Below, piece after piece: positions 1 to 10,469 of a DNA stretch of 64,000 nucleotides. The notes below the pieces were generated by a model. The model saw only the letters and a program-made list of their open reading frames with translations, had not been told where the DNA came from and searched no databases. The stretch comes from Chaetoderma sp. LZ-2023a (taxonomy: Eukaryota; Mollusca; Caudofoveata; Chaetodermatida; Chaetodermatidae). Where the stretch lies: positions 56,176,206 to 56,240,205 of the forward strand of contig CM067367.1 in assembly GCA_034401795.1 (NCBI GenBank), written 5' to 3'. The position numbers and the translations under genes are program-made. Within the stretch, counting starts at the first letter, position 1; each line of letters starts with the position of its first letter.

Positions 1-149
1 CTCCATATTCTCCACCTGCGGCTTCACGGGCCGCAGCAACCTCTCCTCCTCGGCCTCCTCGTCTTCAGACTCCGAAGAGTCGTCACTAGACGAGTCAACC
101 GTGGAACCGTCCTGGCGGACGGCTCCCACACCTGACGGACCGGCCACCG

Positions 150-617
150 CTACTGGACCACCCGGAGGTGGCCGCAGAGAAACAGAAACCCGTCTGGCCG
201 AAGCCAGACGGGACTGCCAGGGGACCGTACGAGACGGCCCCCTCGGTAACCAGTCCAGAATCCTGTCCGAGGACAGGATCCGTACCAGGCATGGGGAGAA
301 ACTGCCCCCCAACCTTTGGTAGCAGGGACGACACCAGCGTGGTCAGAACGCAATGCAGAAAAAGCCTGCAGAGCCGGACCAAACCACGCCGGCGGTGCCA
401 TCTCCGCCACCTCCAGCTGGGGACGTGGAGCACCCGCACCGGCCGAACCGGGCGCTCCACGATTTACTCTCGGACCGCCTGACCCCGCGTCAGACCCAGC
501 CAAGTCCTTCTGGGCAAGGAACTTAACCATCGTTTCGACGGACCACACTGCACAAACATTACACCTATGATCTATATTACACAGGGCACACATAAAACAC
601 ACATGGTCCTTGAACAT
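150..617 (-). pseudogene. gag-like ORF1 N-terminal part (DIRS copy A)
   Basis: A 155-codon minus-strand frame begins with a cysteine-rich segment, CFMCALCNIDHRCNVC, followed by a tryptophan. This is the sort of zinc-knuckle-like N-terminus seen in ORF1 of DIRS-like elements. The same segment occurs in copy B near 31985-32060. After about residue 90 the similarity to copy B continues in another frame (95-460 minus), so a frameshift lies within the gene. ORF1 products of this class are thought to act as gag-like nucleic-acid-binding proteins. That role is family knowledge, not shown by this fragment. Confidence 0.5.
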
Positions 618-1576
618 TACACGGACAAACTTATGGCAGTCGTCACATGATGGCGGGGCTGGCTTGGCCTATAAAATAAGCACAAACCTACAATAAACAA
701 GCGGAACGAGACCCGGATGGAAGGCAGACAATTAATTTTCAAATAATTTGACTCATAAATTAACCGTAACCTCCCCGCACCCCACCCCGCCACGTTACAA
801 CAACGATCGCATTGATTATGACGACAAGTACGCGGCGGGCACAACACACCCATAATAGATCCTCCAGGATGTGTAACGGCTCCAGGAATCATATCGCATA
901 GCATTCAGGGTATATTTACTAATCAATATAAATTATACTCCTAACGAACGCAGCACGATATGTGAAGAAAACAACAAAATGTATAACAAAACTGCTGTCT
1001 CACACGGTAAAACCGCAGACCACACATCTACTCAAGAATTTTGAAACCACCGATCATTGCAAACCGATCGTGATCGCACGTAAACTTGACCATTCTAAAG
1101 TTTCCGGTACCATTTTTAGTACGCAGCACCCAGAATAAGATGCGCGAATTAATGAAAAAATTTTTCTTCACATAAACATCCGAGCGACCGGGTGTGACGT
1201 CACCCGCTCGGATTCTACGGAGAACGACGTCAGCCGATATTCGTGTTAGAAATACCGTAGCAAACACCTATTTTCATATCTGCCGATCGCCTGTTGGGGT
1301 TTAAAGAAGGCGATCGTCTGGCATATATCGTTGTTAGCACACGTCCCAGATTCTATGGGGACAGAAATTGGAACATGCGACACAACGAAATTTAGAGACC
1401 TAAGTCTTTTAACTATGGATAATAAAGAACAATACAACCTGGTTGTCTTGGGCGGTATTCTCCATAGTCCTTAGTTAATCCTTTCAGAACACACAAACTA
1501 TCACTGATTAAAGACTTAGATTATTTTAAAACACTAAAATCCTTAATGCAAAAAGCATGTATTGCTCTTGTTGCTA

Positions 1577-1745
1577 TGCAAACAAGAATGAGCTCTATGG
1601 TAAACGGGTACTCGGCAGTTGGGAGCCGGGTACCCGGTTCCCAGGAGTCGGTAAAGCTTTCTAAGTCTATAATCCTAGAGCCGCTGTCAAGGCCAGCTGT
1701 ATATCAGAAGTAACAGAATGGTGAGTATTGATCGAAGGAGAAACT
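1577..1745 (-). repeat. inverted terminal repeat of DIRS copy A
   Basis: The stretch from GCAAACAAGAATGAGCTC to the terminal AACAGAATGGTGAGTATTG is shared with the right ITR of copy B (37171-37339). It is also shared, in inverse orientation, with the left ITR of copy B (30889-31018). It contains a small internal palindrome around GGGAGCCGGGTACCCGG. Confidence 0.75.
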
Positions 1746-3043
1746 GAGGTGTGCAGACTAGTTATAGACTACGTCAGTGCCTGTAATGAAAAACGGGAAA
1801 CCAAACTAGCATTCCTTTCAGGTCAGTCCAGTACTGAGTCACTAGCAGCCGGTACTTCGCATGCGTGTAAATGTATTTATGTGTATAACTTTTATGCCAT
1901 GTTATAAATCATGTCCATTTGGCTGTGCCAATAAAATGTTCTATTCATTCAATTCTACTCTGTTAAGCTGTGTGTGTAATTGTATACTCCTGTCTCATAT
2001 TCTCGCGGATTCCATATTCTCACGGCAATCCTATTTTTGTATATAAACAAAAACAAACGCCCCCTACCGTCTGTTTCCCATGGCGACTCTGTAACCAGGA
2101 AGTCAAAGATGCTCGCAAACAACTTTTTTTCAAAAATGCCCATCCTATTAGTGAGTAAAATAGAAAGCCACAATGTAGAAACACCTGTCGAGATAAGATC
2201 CGCGCATATACTCTGCTTCCAAAACTTATCACTAGCTCACAAAAAACTAATATATAAAACTTCTATCTGACTGAAATAAGTCGCCTGCTGATGTATTTCA
2301 GGCCTGCCCAAACTGCGACAACGAAACGGTTGTTCGCGTGGCGGTTACGCAAATGTTTTTTGCACAACCCATTTTTCGTTCGCGCAGTCTAGTCAACTGA
2401 AACATTGAATTTACATTAGTCTATGTCCTAATAGAAGCCGTCGCCAACATCAACCCCTAGAATTTCATAGCACTTTCTGAAAGGAGAAACTCCCTTATAG
2501 AAGCTAACCCCCAAACTCAAAATATTGGTTTGATAAAAAGTTTCACGCTGGCTCAATAAGGGCGGAAAAGATAATGTCAACATCATTTTGACAGGCCTAT
2601 AAAATTTTGATGGGAAGTTCCTACCGGGTTAGTTGTACCAAAGAATCGCGATTTTCACAACAAAATCAGATAAATCTTCTATATCAAATGGTGGAACAAT
2701 GAATCTGATCATTCTAGATTTAAATCATGGCACAACAAAGGTTAATTCAGCAACAATATACATCTATAAACGTTCGAAAATAGCCCTGACAGGCGTATCG
2801 TTTCGTCACGTAGCGGGAAGAAAAATAGGAGGGTGTGTCTTGAAAGAGCCAATCAGTGAACGGCTCACCTCCACTTTGTAGAGAACTAATAAATATTCAT
2901 TACCTCGAAATATTATAATGTCCAAAATGGATACCACGAAAGAACTTCGGTTGTCATTTTCCCAGGGACATTTCCCGTTATTTGTGTCGGTAAATCTTGC
3001 AAAATTATTTAATCTGGCTGCTAACATCTTGTATAATAAAGGA
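1746..3043. other. no gene recognised
   Basis: AT-rich flanking DNA beyond the end of DIRS copy A. Only short frames in conflicting phases are present. None shows a domain, a repeat relationship or composition that I can tie to a family. Confidence 0.5.
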
Positions 3044-3051
3044 GGCGATAA

Positions 3052-3298
3052 CAGGGTTTCCACTAATTTCTAAACACAGGAAGTCTGGAACTTCCAAGGG
3101 GATGCTATTGGGAGTCCAAGCAAGAAACATGGAAGTCTAAAATGGTTCAAATACATGTAATTTGGTTAAAATCATTGTTTTTACAGATGTCAGGGCCAAA
3201 AAATAGGAAGTCCCAGACTTCCTTAGTGTGTTCTTTGGGAGTCCGAACATGAACTTTGGGAGTATAGGACTCCCGGACTTCCACTAGTGGAAGCCCTG
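3052..3298. mobile_element. hAT-like MITE with 8-bp target duplication
   Basis: A 247-bp non-coding element. The left end reads CAGGGTTTCCACTA and the right end, reverse-complemented, reads CAGGGCTTCCACTA. It is flanked on both sides by the exact octamer GGCGATAA (3044-3051 and 3299-3306). Termini starting CAGGG plus an 8-bp duplication are the hallmark of hAT transposons. Internally it carries several diverged copies, in both orientations, of AGGAAGTC / GGGAGTCC motifs. It has no coding capacity, so it would need a transposase in trans. Confidence 0.85.
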
Positions 3299-3411
3299 GG
3301 CGATAACACTTTTTTTTAAATCGGACGGATTTAATAAAGATTGAAATGGATAGAACCTGGTATGTTGAGATGATTTGCGATGTAACTAGTGCCCTATCAG
3401 AGACTAGTTCC

Positions 3412-3526
3412 CTGTCAATGATTGAGCCAGTCATTTCGGTGGTAAATTTTTAAATATAGTCCTCTTATGGCCAGTAAATGGATATTTAATATGAGAATAC
3501 ATTGATCTTGACGATTAAAGGGTTAA
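3412..3526 (+). mobile_element. TTAA-type MITE fragment (right half)
   Basis: Shares CCAGTCATT-C-G-GGTAAATTT, AATATAGTC, GGCCAGTAAATGGATAT and the terminal GATTAAAGGGTTAA with the MITE copies at 7649-8028 and 37340-37536. The left half is absent. The terminal TTAA fits a TTAA target duplication. Confidence 0.6.
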
Positions 3527-3584
3527 TACTGACATGTCATTTCCATTATGTAACCGAGATGAATTTTACCTTCAAATAGTATCA

Positions 3585-3720
3585 TATCATATCCGCCCTG
3601 TAGGTGGGGCTTAGAATACACCTTCCGTATCCTCTGCGTGTCGTAAGAGGCGACTAAAAGAGGTAAGGGTGAGGTAACCCTGACAGAAACCTCGAGTGCT
3701 GAAGACGAGGTTCCAGGCCG
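3585..3720 (+). repeat. possible SINE-like segment
   Basis: A GC-richer block in AT-rich surroundings, containing CCTCTGCGTGTCGTAAGAGG, which can pair at its ends. It resembles conserved cores I associate with dispersed repeats of marine invertebrates. A partial echo, GGTCGTAAGAGGTGAGTAGG, occurs at about 51752-51771. I cannot confirm tRNA ancestry because no clear A and B boxes are present. Confidence 0.25.
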
Positions 3721-4927
3721 CACGGCGCACTCTAATAGACCATGGATCCACGCACTTAATGCTTATGATCATGTCGATAGTCACTTACAGGACTGGCGGT
3801 ATGATCAGCGAACGAAAAGAAGAAGTATCATATTCAAAATTGGCTACACGAACTCAAATGGGTTGCGCCAAAGAAATTTGCGCAAATTTTCAATTTGGGC
3901 AGGCCTGTATTTATATCAGCAGCATCGACATGTCCCGTGACCAGCGATTCCGTCTCGCTGCTGGACGATTAAAGTGTATGGAAAAAATAAGGGTTGCCAT
4001 TTATAATGAGCTCAGAAAGTCGCTACGTCATTTCACGTTATCATGTAATAATTTTAGGGTTTTCCCAATCACGCGTCTTATAAACAAACAATGGCATGAC
4101 CTACTGCATACAGTATAAGAGAAACAAGCTCTTAACTGATTTTCAAAGAAATAATAGCGTTTTGTAGAAGACTGTTAACCTGGAAAGCAGTCTTGATATT
4201 TTTTTCTGTGTTTTGACTACGTGATAACTGAGTTTGAAAGGTGTCAACTAAATTTAGCTATACATGAAAAATACAACAATTATTTAGGCCTATCAATGGT
4301 TTTTTTATTTGGATCAGTGATTATTGTACACAATGTATATCTGTCGGCGAAGTGCGCTTTTCGGGCTTCAAAATGGCCACCATCCTTAAATCCTGTTGAT
4401 ACTTAGAGGGGCCTACCTTTAAAGTTACATTTAACCAATAAGACAAGAGATACTGCGCTAAAACATAACCATGTGAAAACTAATACATTGAATTTCATAA
4501 TTACTGTGACAGAATTTTAACCTGGAAAAATGTTAGATTTTCAATGGATTTTCACACGCAGTACCACGGTACCGTTGACCCTTAGGTCGCGCTAACACAT
4601 GCCAAATTTTGACACAGCACAGTGACTTCCAAATAATATTGTAGCGCAACGGTTAATGCCTTCAGAGTAAGAAGAACATGTATAAAAAGACAATTCTTCA
4701 CTCTGTCAATCATGATAAACTGCTTGTGCTCTAGCGATGATATTTTGTGAAGCAATTGACGTGAAGTTATAGATTGAATTAAGTACCACGGTAGCGTAGT
4801 ACCCCCATCCTTCTTTGTTTACCGCGAGAATATGGCAAGTTCGCTGAAATATGACCACATACCCTGGTGTTTTCCCAGTGATACAAAAACTTTCCTCTGC
4901 ACAAATTGGATTAGATTTTGTGGATAA
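3721..4927. other. no gene recognised
   Basis: Contains a 140-codon plus-strand frame (3696-4118) with no recognisable motif and no support from a repeat or paralogue in the window. I see no other structure. Confidence 0.4.
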
Positions 4928-5382
4928 TTGGAATAGCGGTATCATACCCACTCCACTGGCGGTAATCCTCCACTCGCGGCAGAGTCCCACACGCGGCAGT
5001 AAGATAATTCACATATTCCTGTCAATGCAAGGGAAACAACACCGTACGACGTAATTCGATTGCTTGCTATCGCCCCCTGGTTTTTCCTCTCGCATAAGTG
5101 TATCCCTATAGCGACCCAAGGTTTTGACCTCACCCATACATTGCAAACCGCACCCCCTACAACCCAGTTCCTACGCCCATGGTCATAGCCACTCTACAGC
5201 TATTTAACTCCAAAGTAATATTTATTCAGTAATAAGTATACAATGGTGATTTTTTAGGTTTAACTTGGGCGCAACAGTACCTTAGTGCATCATTCTCACT
5301 GCCTCGAGCGGAGCTCTGCCGCGAGTGGAGGATTACTGCCAGTGGAGGAGATATGAAATTATGATACCCCGTTCCCGATAAT
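4928..5382. mobile_element. MITE-like inverted-repeat unit
   Basis: Two arms of about 60-70 bp (4928-4987 and 5312-5382) are inverted copies. Both contain TCCACTGGC-GTAATCCTCC followed by ACTCGCGGCAGAG, and both have GGTATCAT near the outer end. One arm has a ~10-bp insertion. The 325-bp centre has no coding signal. I found no convincing target duplication, so superfamily is unassigned. Confidence 0.5.
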
Positions 5383-5794
5383 TGGGAAAATAGGACTGAC
5401 ATTCAAATCTCAACATTTCAATCAGAGATAATTTATTTTATTGTGATGATTGCCATAACCACCGTGAGAATATGGAACACCATGATATATGTATGTTTAA
5501 TGTTAGGTGTCCGGCACCACTATGACTATATAGGCAATGCATTCAGCACACAACCTCAACCTGTATTGAAAACATGTAATATCGGTATTCAAAAAGCAAA
5601 TTGTTCAAATACGAAAACTGATACATTTTACAGTAAACGCTGCTATAATTGTTATGTTAATGTGTAGCGGGAAGAATGCAATTTTAGTCAATATCTTAAA
5701 TTATTTTATACTAGTTTATTGCATAACAATCGACAATTCTTGTCAAATAAGGCGCCAAATTATTTTAAGCTATCTCGGAGGTGCAGGGTTTACG
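5383..5794. other. no gene recognised
   Basis: AT-rich DNA with only short unrelated frames. Confidence 0.4.
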
Positions 5795-6840
5795 GCTCAA
5801 TCATTAATAATCTGTAATCTGTACTCGGAACGCCAGCCTCGATGGGCTCACCCCTGGCACGAGCAGGGTAACGAATAGTTGCAACTTGAGTTGCACAATA
5901 GTTTATTATTAAAGTTTTTATTAATTTAACTAATGTAACTAATGTTCGGAAGACACGAAGAAGCAACGGATGTTGCCGAGCACACGCGCACAAGCTGGAT
6001 TGAATCCGTTGCGACACTGACGCTCCTGGGAGAGTATCCAGGTTATATTAATTTCCCAGGAACCGTAGCTCAGGCAAGCAATTCGAATCGTGTTGAGAAG
6101 TGTGTGCATACTGTACATAGTTCGTGTGTGACAGCTTGACAAAAGTCAGTGCGGAAAAAGGTGTATGTGCACAACGTACAAATTCACGGAGATTTAGTTA
6201 TATACAGATGGCTTTCCAGGTCCGTTCGCTTCAAATGAAGGGCATAGCAGAGAGCGCGTGTGATTCTGGATACTTTTTGATAGTTCTCTGCAGACAGGTT
6301 GATATCGGAGCAGGTGAAAAGTTTGGAGTGGTCCAAGATTAGTTGAGCCACGTTTTCTGGGTCAGCAATCAGCCTATCATATGCTACTGGGTCGATCTCC
6401 TGGAGTACAACAGAGCGGATATCTTCTAGATACGGTTTTCTGGATTCCATCAGCATTGGATAAGTTACGAGGAAGTGAGTTCTGTCTTCTTTTGTTAGCC
6501 GACAAAGCTGGCATGTGTCAGGTGCAGCAAACTGATTAAAGCGACTACGATTAGCTTGTAGAATGTATGTATCAACCAGGAGTTTCGCTTTTATCGTGGC
6601 ACGTCTTACATCTCTTGTTGTATTATCAGTAGAGCTCCAGACATGGTGGACACGGTTCACTGAGCAGTCAAGAACGTTAAGATACTTGAGGGTGGATTTT
6701 GTGCTGGCGTCATTCTTCCAGGCTTCATGAACAACTTTATTAACCTGTGTGTCTACTGCTGCTTTCCACTGAGGTTTTGAAGGGATGCTGTCAATCAGCT
6801 GGTAGATACTTGGGAGATCATGCATGAGAGCGGATCACGT
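5795..6840 (-). mobile_element. non-LTR retrotransposon (LINE) copy A, 3' end
   Basis: A 5'-truncated LINE on the minus strand. The coding part (6184-6825) is followed downstream by a 3' segment whose reverse complement contains GAGCCCATCGAGGCTGG (about 5830-5860). The same 3' motif follows the homologous coding fragment at 41446-41510, so it is the family's 3' untranslated end. Confidence 0.65.
6184..6825 (-). pseudogene. LINE ORF2 C-terminal fragment with zinc-finger-like motif
   Basis: 213 codons matching the plus-strand fragment at 40843-41429, with shared blocks LKYLN, VNRVHH/VNQVHH, NTTRDV-RATIKA-LL and DTYILQ-NRS. Near residue 120 it carries CQLCRLTKEDRTHFLVTYP, a C-x2-C-x8-H-x4-C-type knuckle typical of LINE ORF2 C-termini. 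Here the last cysteine is tyrosine, while copy B keeps cysteine. The reverse transcriptase and endonuclease regions are absent, so this is a dead 5'-truncated copy. The clade is not assigned. Confidence 0.6.
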
Positions 6841-7103
6841 GGTCTGATGCGAATGTCGCAGTATCAGCGATCTTCTCACAGAGCTATGTCGGAGATAAAG
6901 CCGCAGGAACGGGAGCTAAATAATGATCACCGCGTTGAGCCAGTATATATCGACCTCTGTGCAATGAATTACAAAAGGCGTATTTTACCGTGGTCATCGC
7001 TCTAACATCCAGACGCGATCATCTTAACGCGTTAATGCGTCTGTTCTCTCGGGTTTAGTTTTACAAAATGCAGCATTAAAAAAATTAAAAATATCTCCAC
7101 CAT
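6841..7103. other. no gene recognised
   Basis: Short non-coding interval between LINE copy A and a CA microsatellite. Confidence 0.4.
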
Positions 7104-7114
7104 CACGCGCACGC

Positions 7115-7169
<55 letters not shown>
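7104..7169. repeat. (CA)n microsatellite
   Basis: About 66 bases of CGCA then uninterrupted CA dinucleotides. Confidence 0.95.
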
Positions 7170-7172
<3 letters not shown>

Positions 7173-7309
7173 GTGAGCAAAGAGTAAATCATATTTTTAT
7201 GACTATAATATTTTTTTCGACCATTTTATGGTTTCTGTAGCGTTGTTATTTGTCTGATAGTTGTTGACACATCTATAAAGCTCAAATGCTTCACGTAAGT
7301 AGAATATAT

Positions 7310-7394
7310 ATATTATTTTGTTTTATGCTCGAGAAAAAGTTCATATGGCCTATTCTAATATGAACTTTTTCTCGAGCATAAAACAAAATAATAT
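7310..7394. repeat. perfect 37-bp inverted repeat (hairpin)
   Basis: Arms 7310-7346 and 7358-7394 are perfect reverse complements around an 11-base loop (GGCCTATTCTA). Each arm contains TTTTATGCTCGAGAAAAAG or its complement. A transcript from either strand would fold into a long uninterrupted stem. It could equally be an abutting pair of inverted transposon ends. Confidence 0.9.
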
Positions 7395-7648
7395 TACACT
7401 AAACTCAAGGCAAGGGCCATATAATTTTTAGTGCAAGCCGCCTACAGAAATACAAGAAATGGCATGTTACAGTATCCAGAGTTCAGAATTTGCCATGGAC
7501 TCCCCACCCACTCCACCCCTGATTCGAGGGTAGATTGTAATTAACTTTTCCCCTGGCAATGACCCACTCACCACCCCCCCCCCCCACCCCACCCCTCTAG
7601 CAAATGACACTCAAGTAGACGTTATAATTTAGCTTTTCTTGTGTCAAG

Positions 7649-7876
7649 TTAACCCTTTATTGGCCAAGCCCACCAAAAATCTGGATCTGCAGTGGTCTTG
7701 AGGAATGTAGGCCAAGAGACGCCTGGGTTGTTTTTTTAAGTTTACCGTTAGAATGACTGGTTCGATTACCGAGCCTGTCTTTAAGGTAAACATTTCAAAA
7801 ATAGTCTTCTCTTAGTATGTTGTGATTAAATTAGCAACATTTTTTATTTTCTTGAACATTAAGCTTTTATGCGCAT

Positions 7877-7928
<52 letters not shown>

Positions 7929-8028
7929 CGCAGCACACGCACGCACACACATACACCCAAGTTCAAACGGACATTCAATAAGCAAATATTTAGATTTTCG
8001 TCACAAAATTGAGCCATTGAAGGGTTAA
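7649..8028 (+). mobile_element. TTAA-type MITE, nearly complete, expanded by a microsatellite
   Basis: The element starts TTAACCCTTTATTGG and ends CCATTGAAGGGTTAA, giving inverted ends inside a TTAA duplication. Internal blocks GGTCTTGAGGAATGTAGG, GTTTACCGTTAGAATGACTGG, AAAATAGTCTTCT and GACATTCAATAAGCAAATA recur in the other copies. An ACGC microsatellite plus flank (about 7815-7962) sits between AATAGTCTTCT and GGACATTCAATAAG, where other copies have only about 15 bases. TTAA duplications are known for piggyBac and Kolobok. No transposase is seen. Confidence 0.7.
7869..7951. repeat. (GCAC)n microsatellite
   Basis: About a dozen GCAC units followed by imperfect CA/GCAC, inside the MITE at 7649-8028. 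Confidence 0.9.
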
Positions 8029-8384
8029 TGGGCCATTATAAAGAAGTGTTCATTATAAAATGGCATGCCAAGCTTATCTCTGCCCCACCCTCTGCGTGTG
8101 CACTTGCGTGAGTGCGCGGAAATTGATTGTAGCGCAATTCCACCAGAACAGTTAAACTGACTAATCGTAAGTATGACCAGTTATGACTCTGAATATATCA
8201 GATCTATTTAGGCATACGCGCCTACAATCATATCGTTTAATATTCCACAAGTCTTGCTGATACCGAGTAAGTAAGACACAACATGGTAACCAATTTAACA
8301 CTCATCAATTTAAGTTTCATGATCAAAGATATCTCAACAACGTTTCAGATTTTTACTGGTGAAAATTTATCGACGGGTTCTGTT
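8029..8384. other. no gene recognised
   Basis: Non-coding DNA before the TCTG/TTTG tract. No structure noted. Confidence 0.4.
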
Positions 8385-8475
8385 ACGCCATCTGTCTGTC
8401 TGCTGTCTGTCATGCTGTTTGTTTGTTTGTCTGTATGTCTGTTTATCTGTTTGTCTGTTTGTCTGTTTGTTGGCG
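8385..8475. repeat. (TCTG/TTTG)n microsatellite
   Basis: Imperfect tetranucleotide tract. It stands immediately before the ~177-bp tandem repeat, and a TTTGTCTGTTTG stretch also precedes the related repeat near 38380, so it may belong to that repeat family. Confidence 0.85.
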
Positions 8476-8489
8476 TCAAATCTCCGTTG

Positions 8490-9240
8490 AGCTAATGTCT
8501 CTGCAGGGGTTCGCCCTATTGGGACTAAACTTGGACACATGATTAAGTTTTTTGTTTACCTCAACATATTGTCTTATATCTCAGGATCGGTTCACCATGT
8601 TGGGCCTAAACTTTGACACATGCTTCCTTATATCAAGGAGATGGAGCGCAATGATAATAAGGTCATGCGGGCAAACCTCAAGGGCACTGTGACCTTGGTA
8701 TAACACTATCTTTTACAGTTAAGTTTTTCGTTTAGCTCAACATATTGTCTTATATTTAAGGATTTGTTCATCCTATAGGGGCTAAACTTAGACACACGCA
8801 TCCTTATATTAAGGGGATGTAGCACAATGATATTGGCATCATGCGGTCAAAGGTCAAGGTCACTTTGACCTTGGTATATAACTCTATTTATTTACAGCTA
8901 CGTTTTTCGTTTAGCTCAACATATCGTCTTATATCTCGGCATGGCTTCACCTAATTGGGAATCAACTTGGACACATGTTTCCTAGTATCAAGGGGACGAA
9001 GTGCAATGATATGGAGGTCAAAGGTCACGGTCATTGTACCATTTGACTTGTATAAAAGTGGACTAACAGTACCGGTAGATTCTTCTGCTTAGCTCATTTT
9101 GCTTTTATTTCAGAATTGTCCAAATTATTGGAACCACGCATGGCCATTTAGTTGCCTCAGCCTGTCGGAGCATCACAATGACATTCAGACTTCTGACGTC
9201 AAGGTCATTGTGATCTTGATACAAATCTAGATTTTCATTT
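8490..9240 (+). repeat. ~177-bp tandem repeat carrying AGGTCA motifs
   Basis: TCAACATATYGTCTTATAT occurs at about 8561, 8737 and 8916, giving a period of 176-179 bp, and a decayed fourth copy starts near 9095. Each unit has AAACTTGGACACATG, then TATCAAGGGGATG, then GGTCAAAGGTCA and GTGACCTTGGTATA. A single related unit is at 38330-38645. The 3' end reads CAATATCCCGTCGGTGTAACACTGATGTCTTGT here and nearly the same there, so the termini are shared. Confidence 0.8.
8858..8870. promoter_or_regulatory. oestrogen-response-element-like palindrome
   Basis: GGTCACTTTGACC is an exact match to the IR3 consensus GGTCAnnnTGACC bound by steroid-type nuclear receptors. It is preceded by another AGGTCA half-site (8851-8856). 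It lies inside a tandem repeat with no adjacent gene, so regulatory activity is conjecture. Confidence 0.35.
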
Positions 9241-9799
9241 GGAAATGCATAATGCTGGGATTTTCGGCAATATCCCGTCGGTGTAACACTGATGTCTTGT
9301 CTTTATGATTCAATGCTAACAAATTTTCATACTTCAAATTTCAAAATGCGTGTGTACGTTGGTGTATGCGTGCGTGCGAGTGTTATTGATGGGTTTGGAT
9401 ATAATACTTCTTTGGTGGCACTGGTATGAGACGCTGAAAACTTGCTGAGAAAATGTCTGCATCTCTACACACAACGTATCCGTGAACATCTAGATATCCT
9501 GTCCGTAAATGAGTACATGACGTTAAAACTCCAGTTTTAGTGATTGATATTCGACTGACAGTGAAGTAACGACAAATTTTGCAAAACATAATCTAAAAAC
9601 AAATGGATTCCTGAGTTAGTGTGTCCACTTTCGTCCACGTGGAAGACCACACCAACCCCTGCTGTTAGATGCACAACCGGGAGGAATATCTTGTAGATCT
9701 GTGTGGGTCAGTCAATAAAATAATTGGCATGCGATTCAGTTTAGTAAAAACACTTATTGCCTTCGCATATGCTTTAATGAAATATGTAATTTCGTCATT

Positions 9800-9802
<3 letters not shown>
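9241..9802. other. no gene recognised
   Basis: Includes the shared repeat end near 9260-9300. Otherwise no gene or repeat was recognised. Confidence 0.4.

Positions 9803-9885
<83 letters not shown>
9803..9885. repeat. (TA)n microsatellite
   Basis: About 83 uninterrupted bases of alternating TA. Confidence 0.97.
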
Positions 9886-9888
<3 letters not shown>

Positions 9889-10469
9889 ACTACAAGTTAG
9901 GGTAAGAATCTATCTGTTTTTGGGAAAACAACAGAAATATGTCTTTAAAATGTGTGGGTTTTTTTTAGATATAGGTCCTATTTGTTATTTTTTATTCATA
10001 TGTGAAACGATTTGATAATCTTGCAATTTACCCAATGCATTTGAGCGAAAAATGACTACTTACCTAGCAAATTGTATTACTAATAAATGCATGATTAAAA
10101 TATTAGCACATGTATTGGTCTTCGATGACTTTCGTTCAATCGATCGGTGTACATTCCATGTATGAATTATCGCTGTACACCCTCCTACAGTGTGCTATGG
10201 GGTTATTAAGGTCTTAACAAATTGGTAATGCAAGGGTGATTCCTTTCACCACCCTCTGCTGGTCAGACTAATAAAATAGAATGCATGCGGGTATCAATGG
10301 TCAGTGCTCAATAGTGGGGCGCCCGCCCAGATGTTTTATGACCTATAGTGACTGCGCTTGATTGAATCTGTAACTGTTATAGTTTCGCACAAATTTCTGC
10401 CACGAGCTTAGTAGCATCTTTGTCTGTCAGCATTCGCTTTTAGGCAGATATACAAACAACGTATAAAGA
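9886..10469. other. no gene recognised
   Basis: AT-rich non-coding DNA leading into the 90-bp array. Confidence 0.4.

Larger units (their letters stand above)
1..1745 (-). mobile_element. DIRS-like retrotransposon copy A, 5' part
   Basis: This stretch is the reverse-oriented counterpart of the left part of the DIRS-like element at 30889-37339. The two share the terminal repeat, a 5' untranslated stretch and the start of a gag-like region. The outer end is at about 1745, where the similarity to copy B stops after GATCGAAGGAGAA. The element runs off the window at position 1, so its RT, RNase H and recombinase regions are not visible. Copy A keeps about 42 bases in its terminal repeat that copy B has lost on its left side. 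The family call rests on copy B. Confidence 0.75.

Noticed and set aside
3696-4118. 140-codon plus-strand frame as a host gene
   Set aside because: No recognisable motif, no paralogue in the window and no supporting context.
9669-9905. Ile-Tyr repeat frames here and at 40109-40422
   Set aside because: Products of pure TA repeats.
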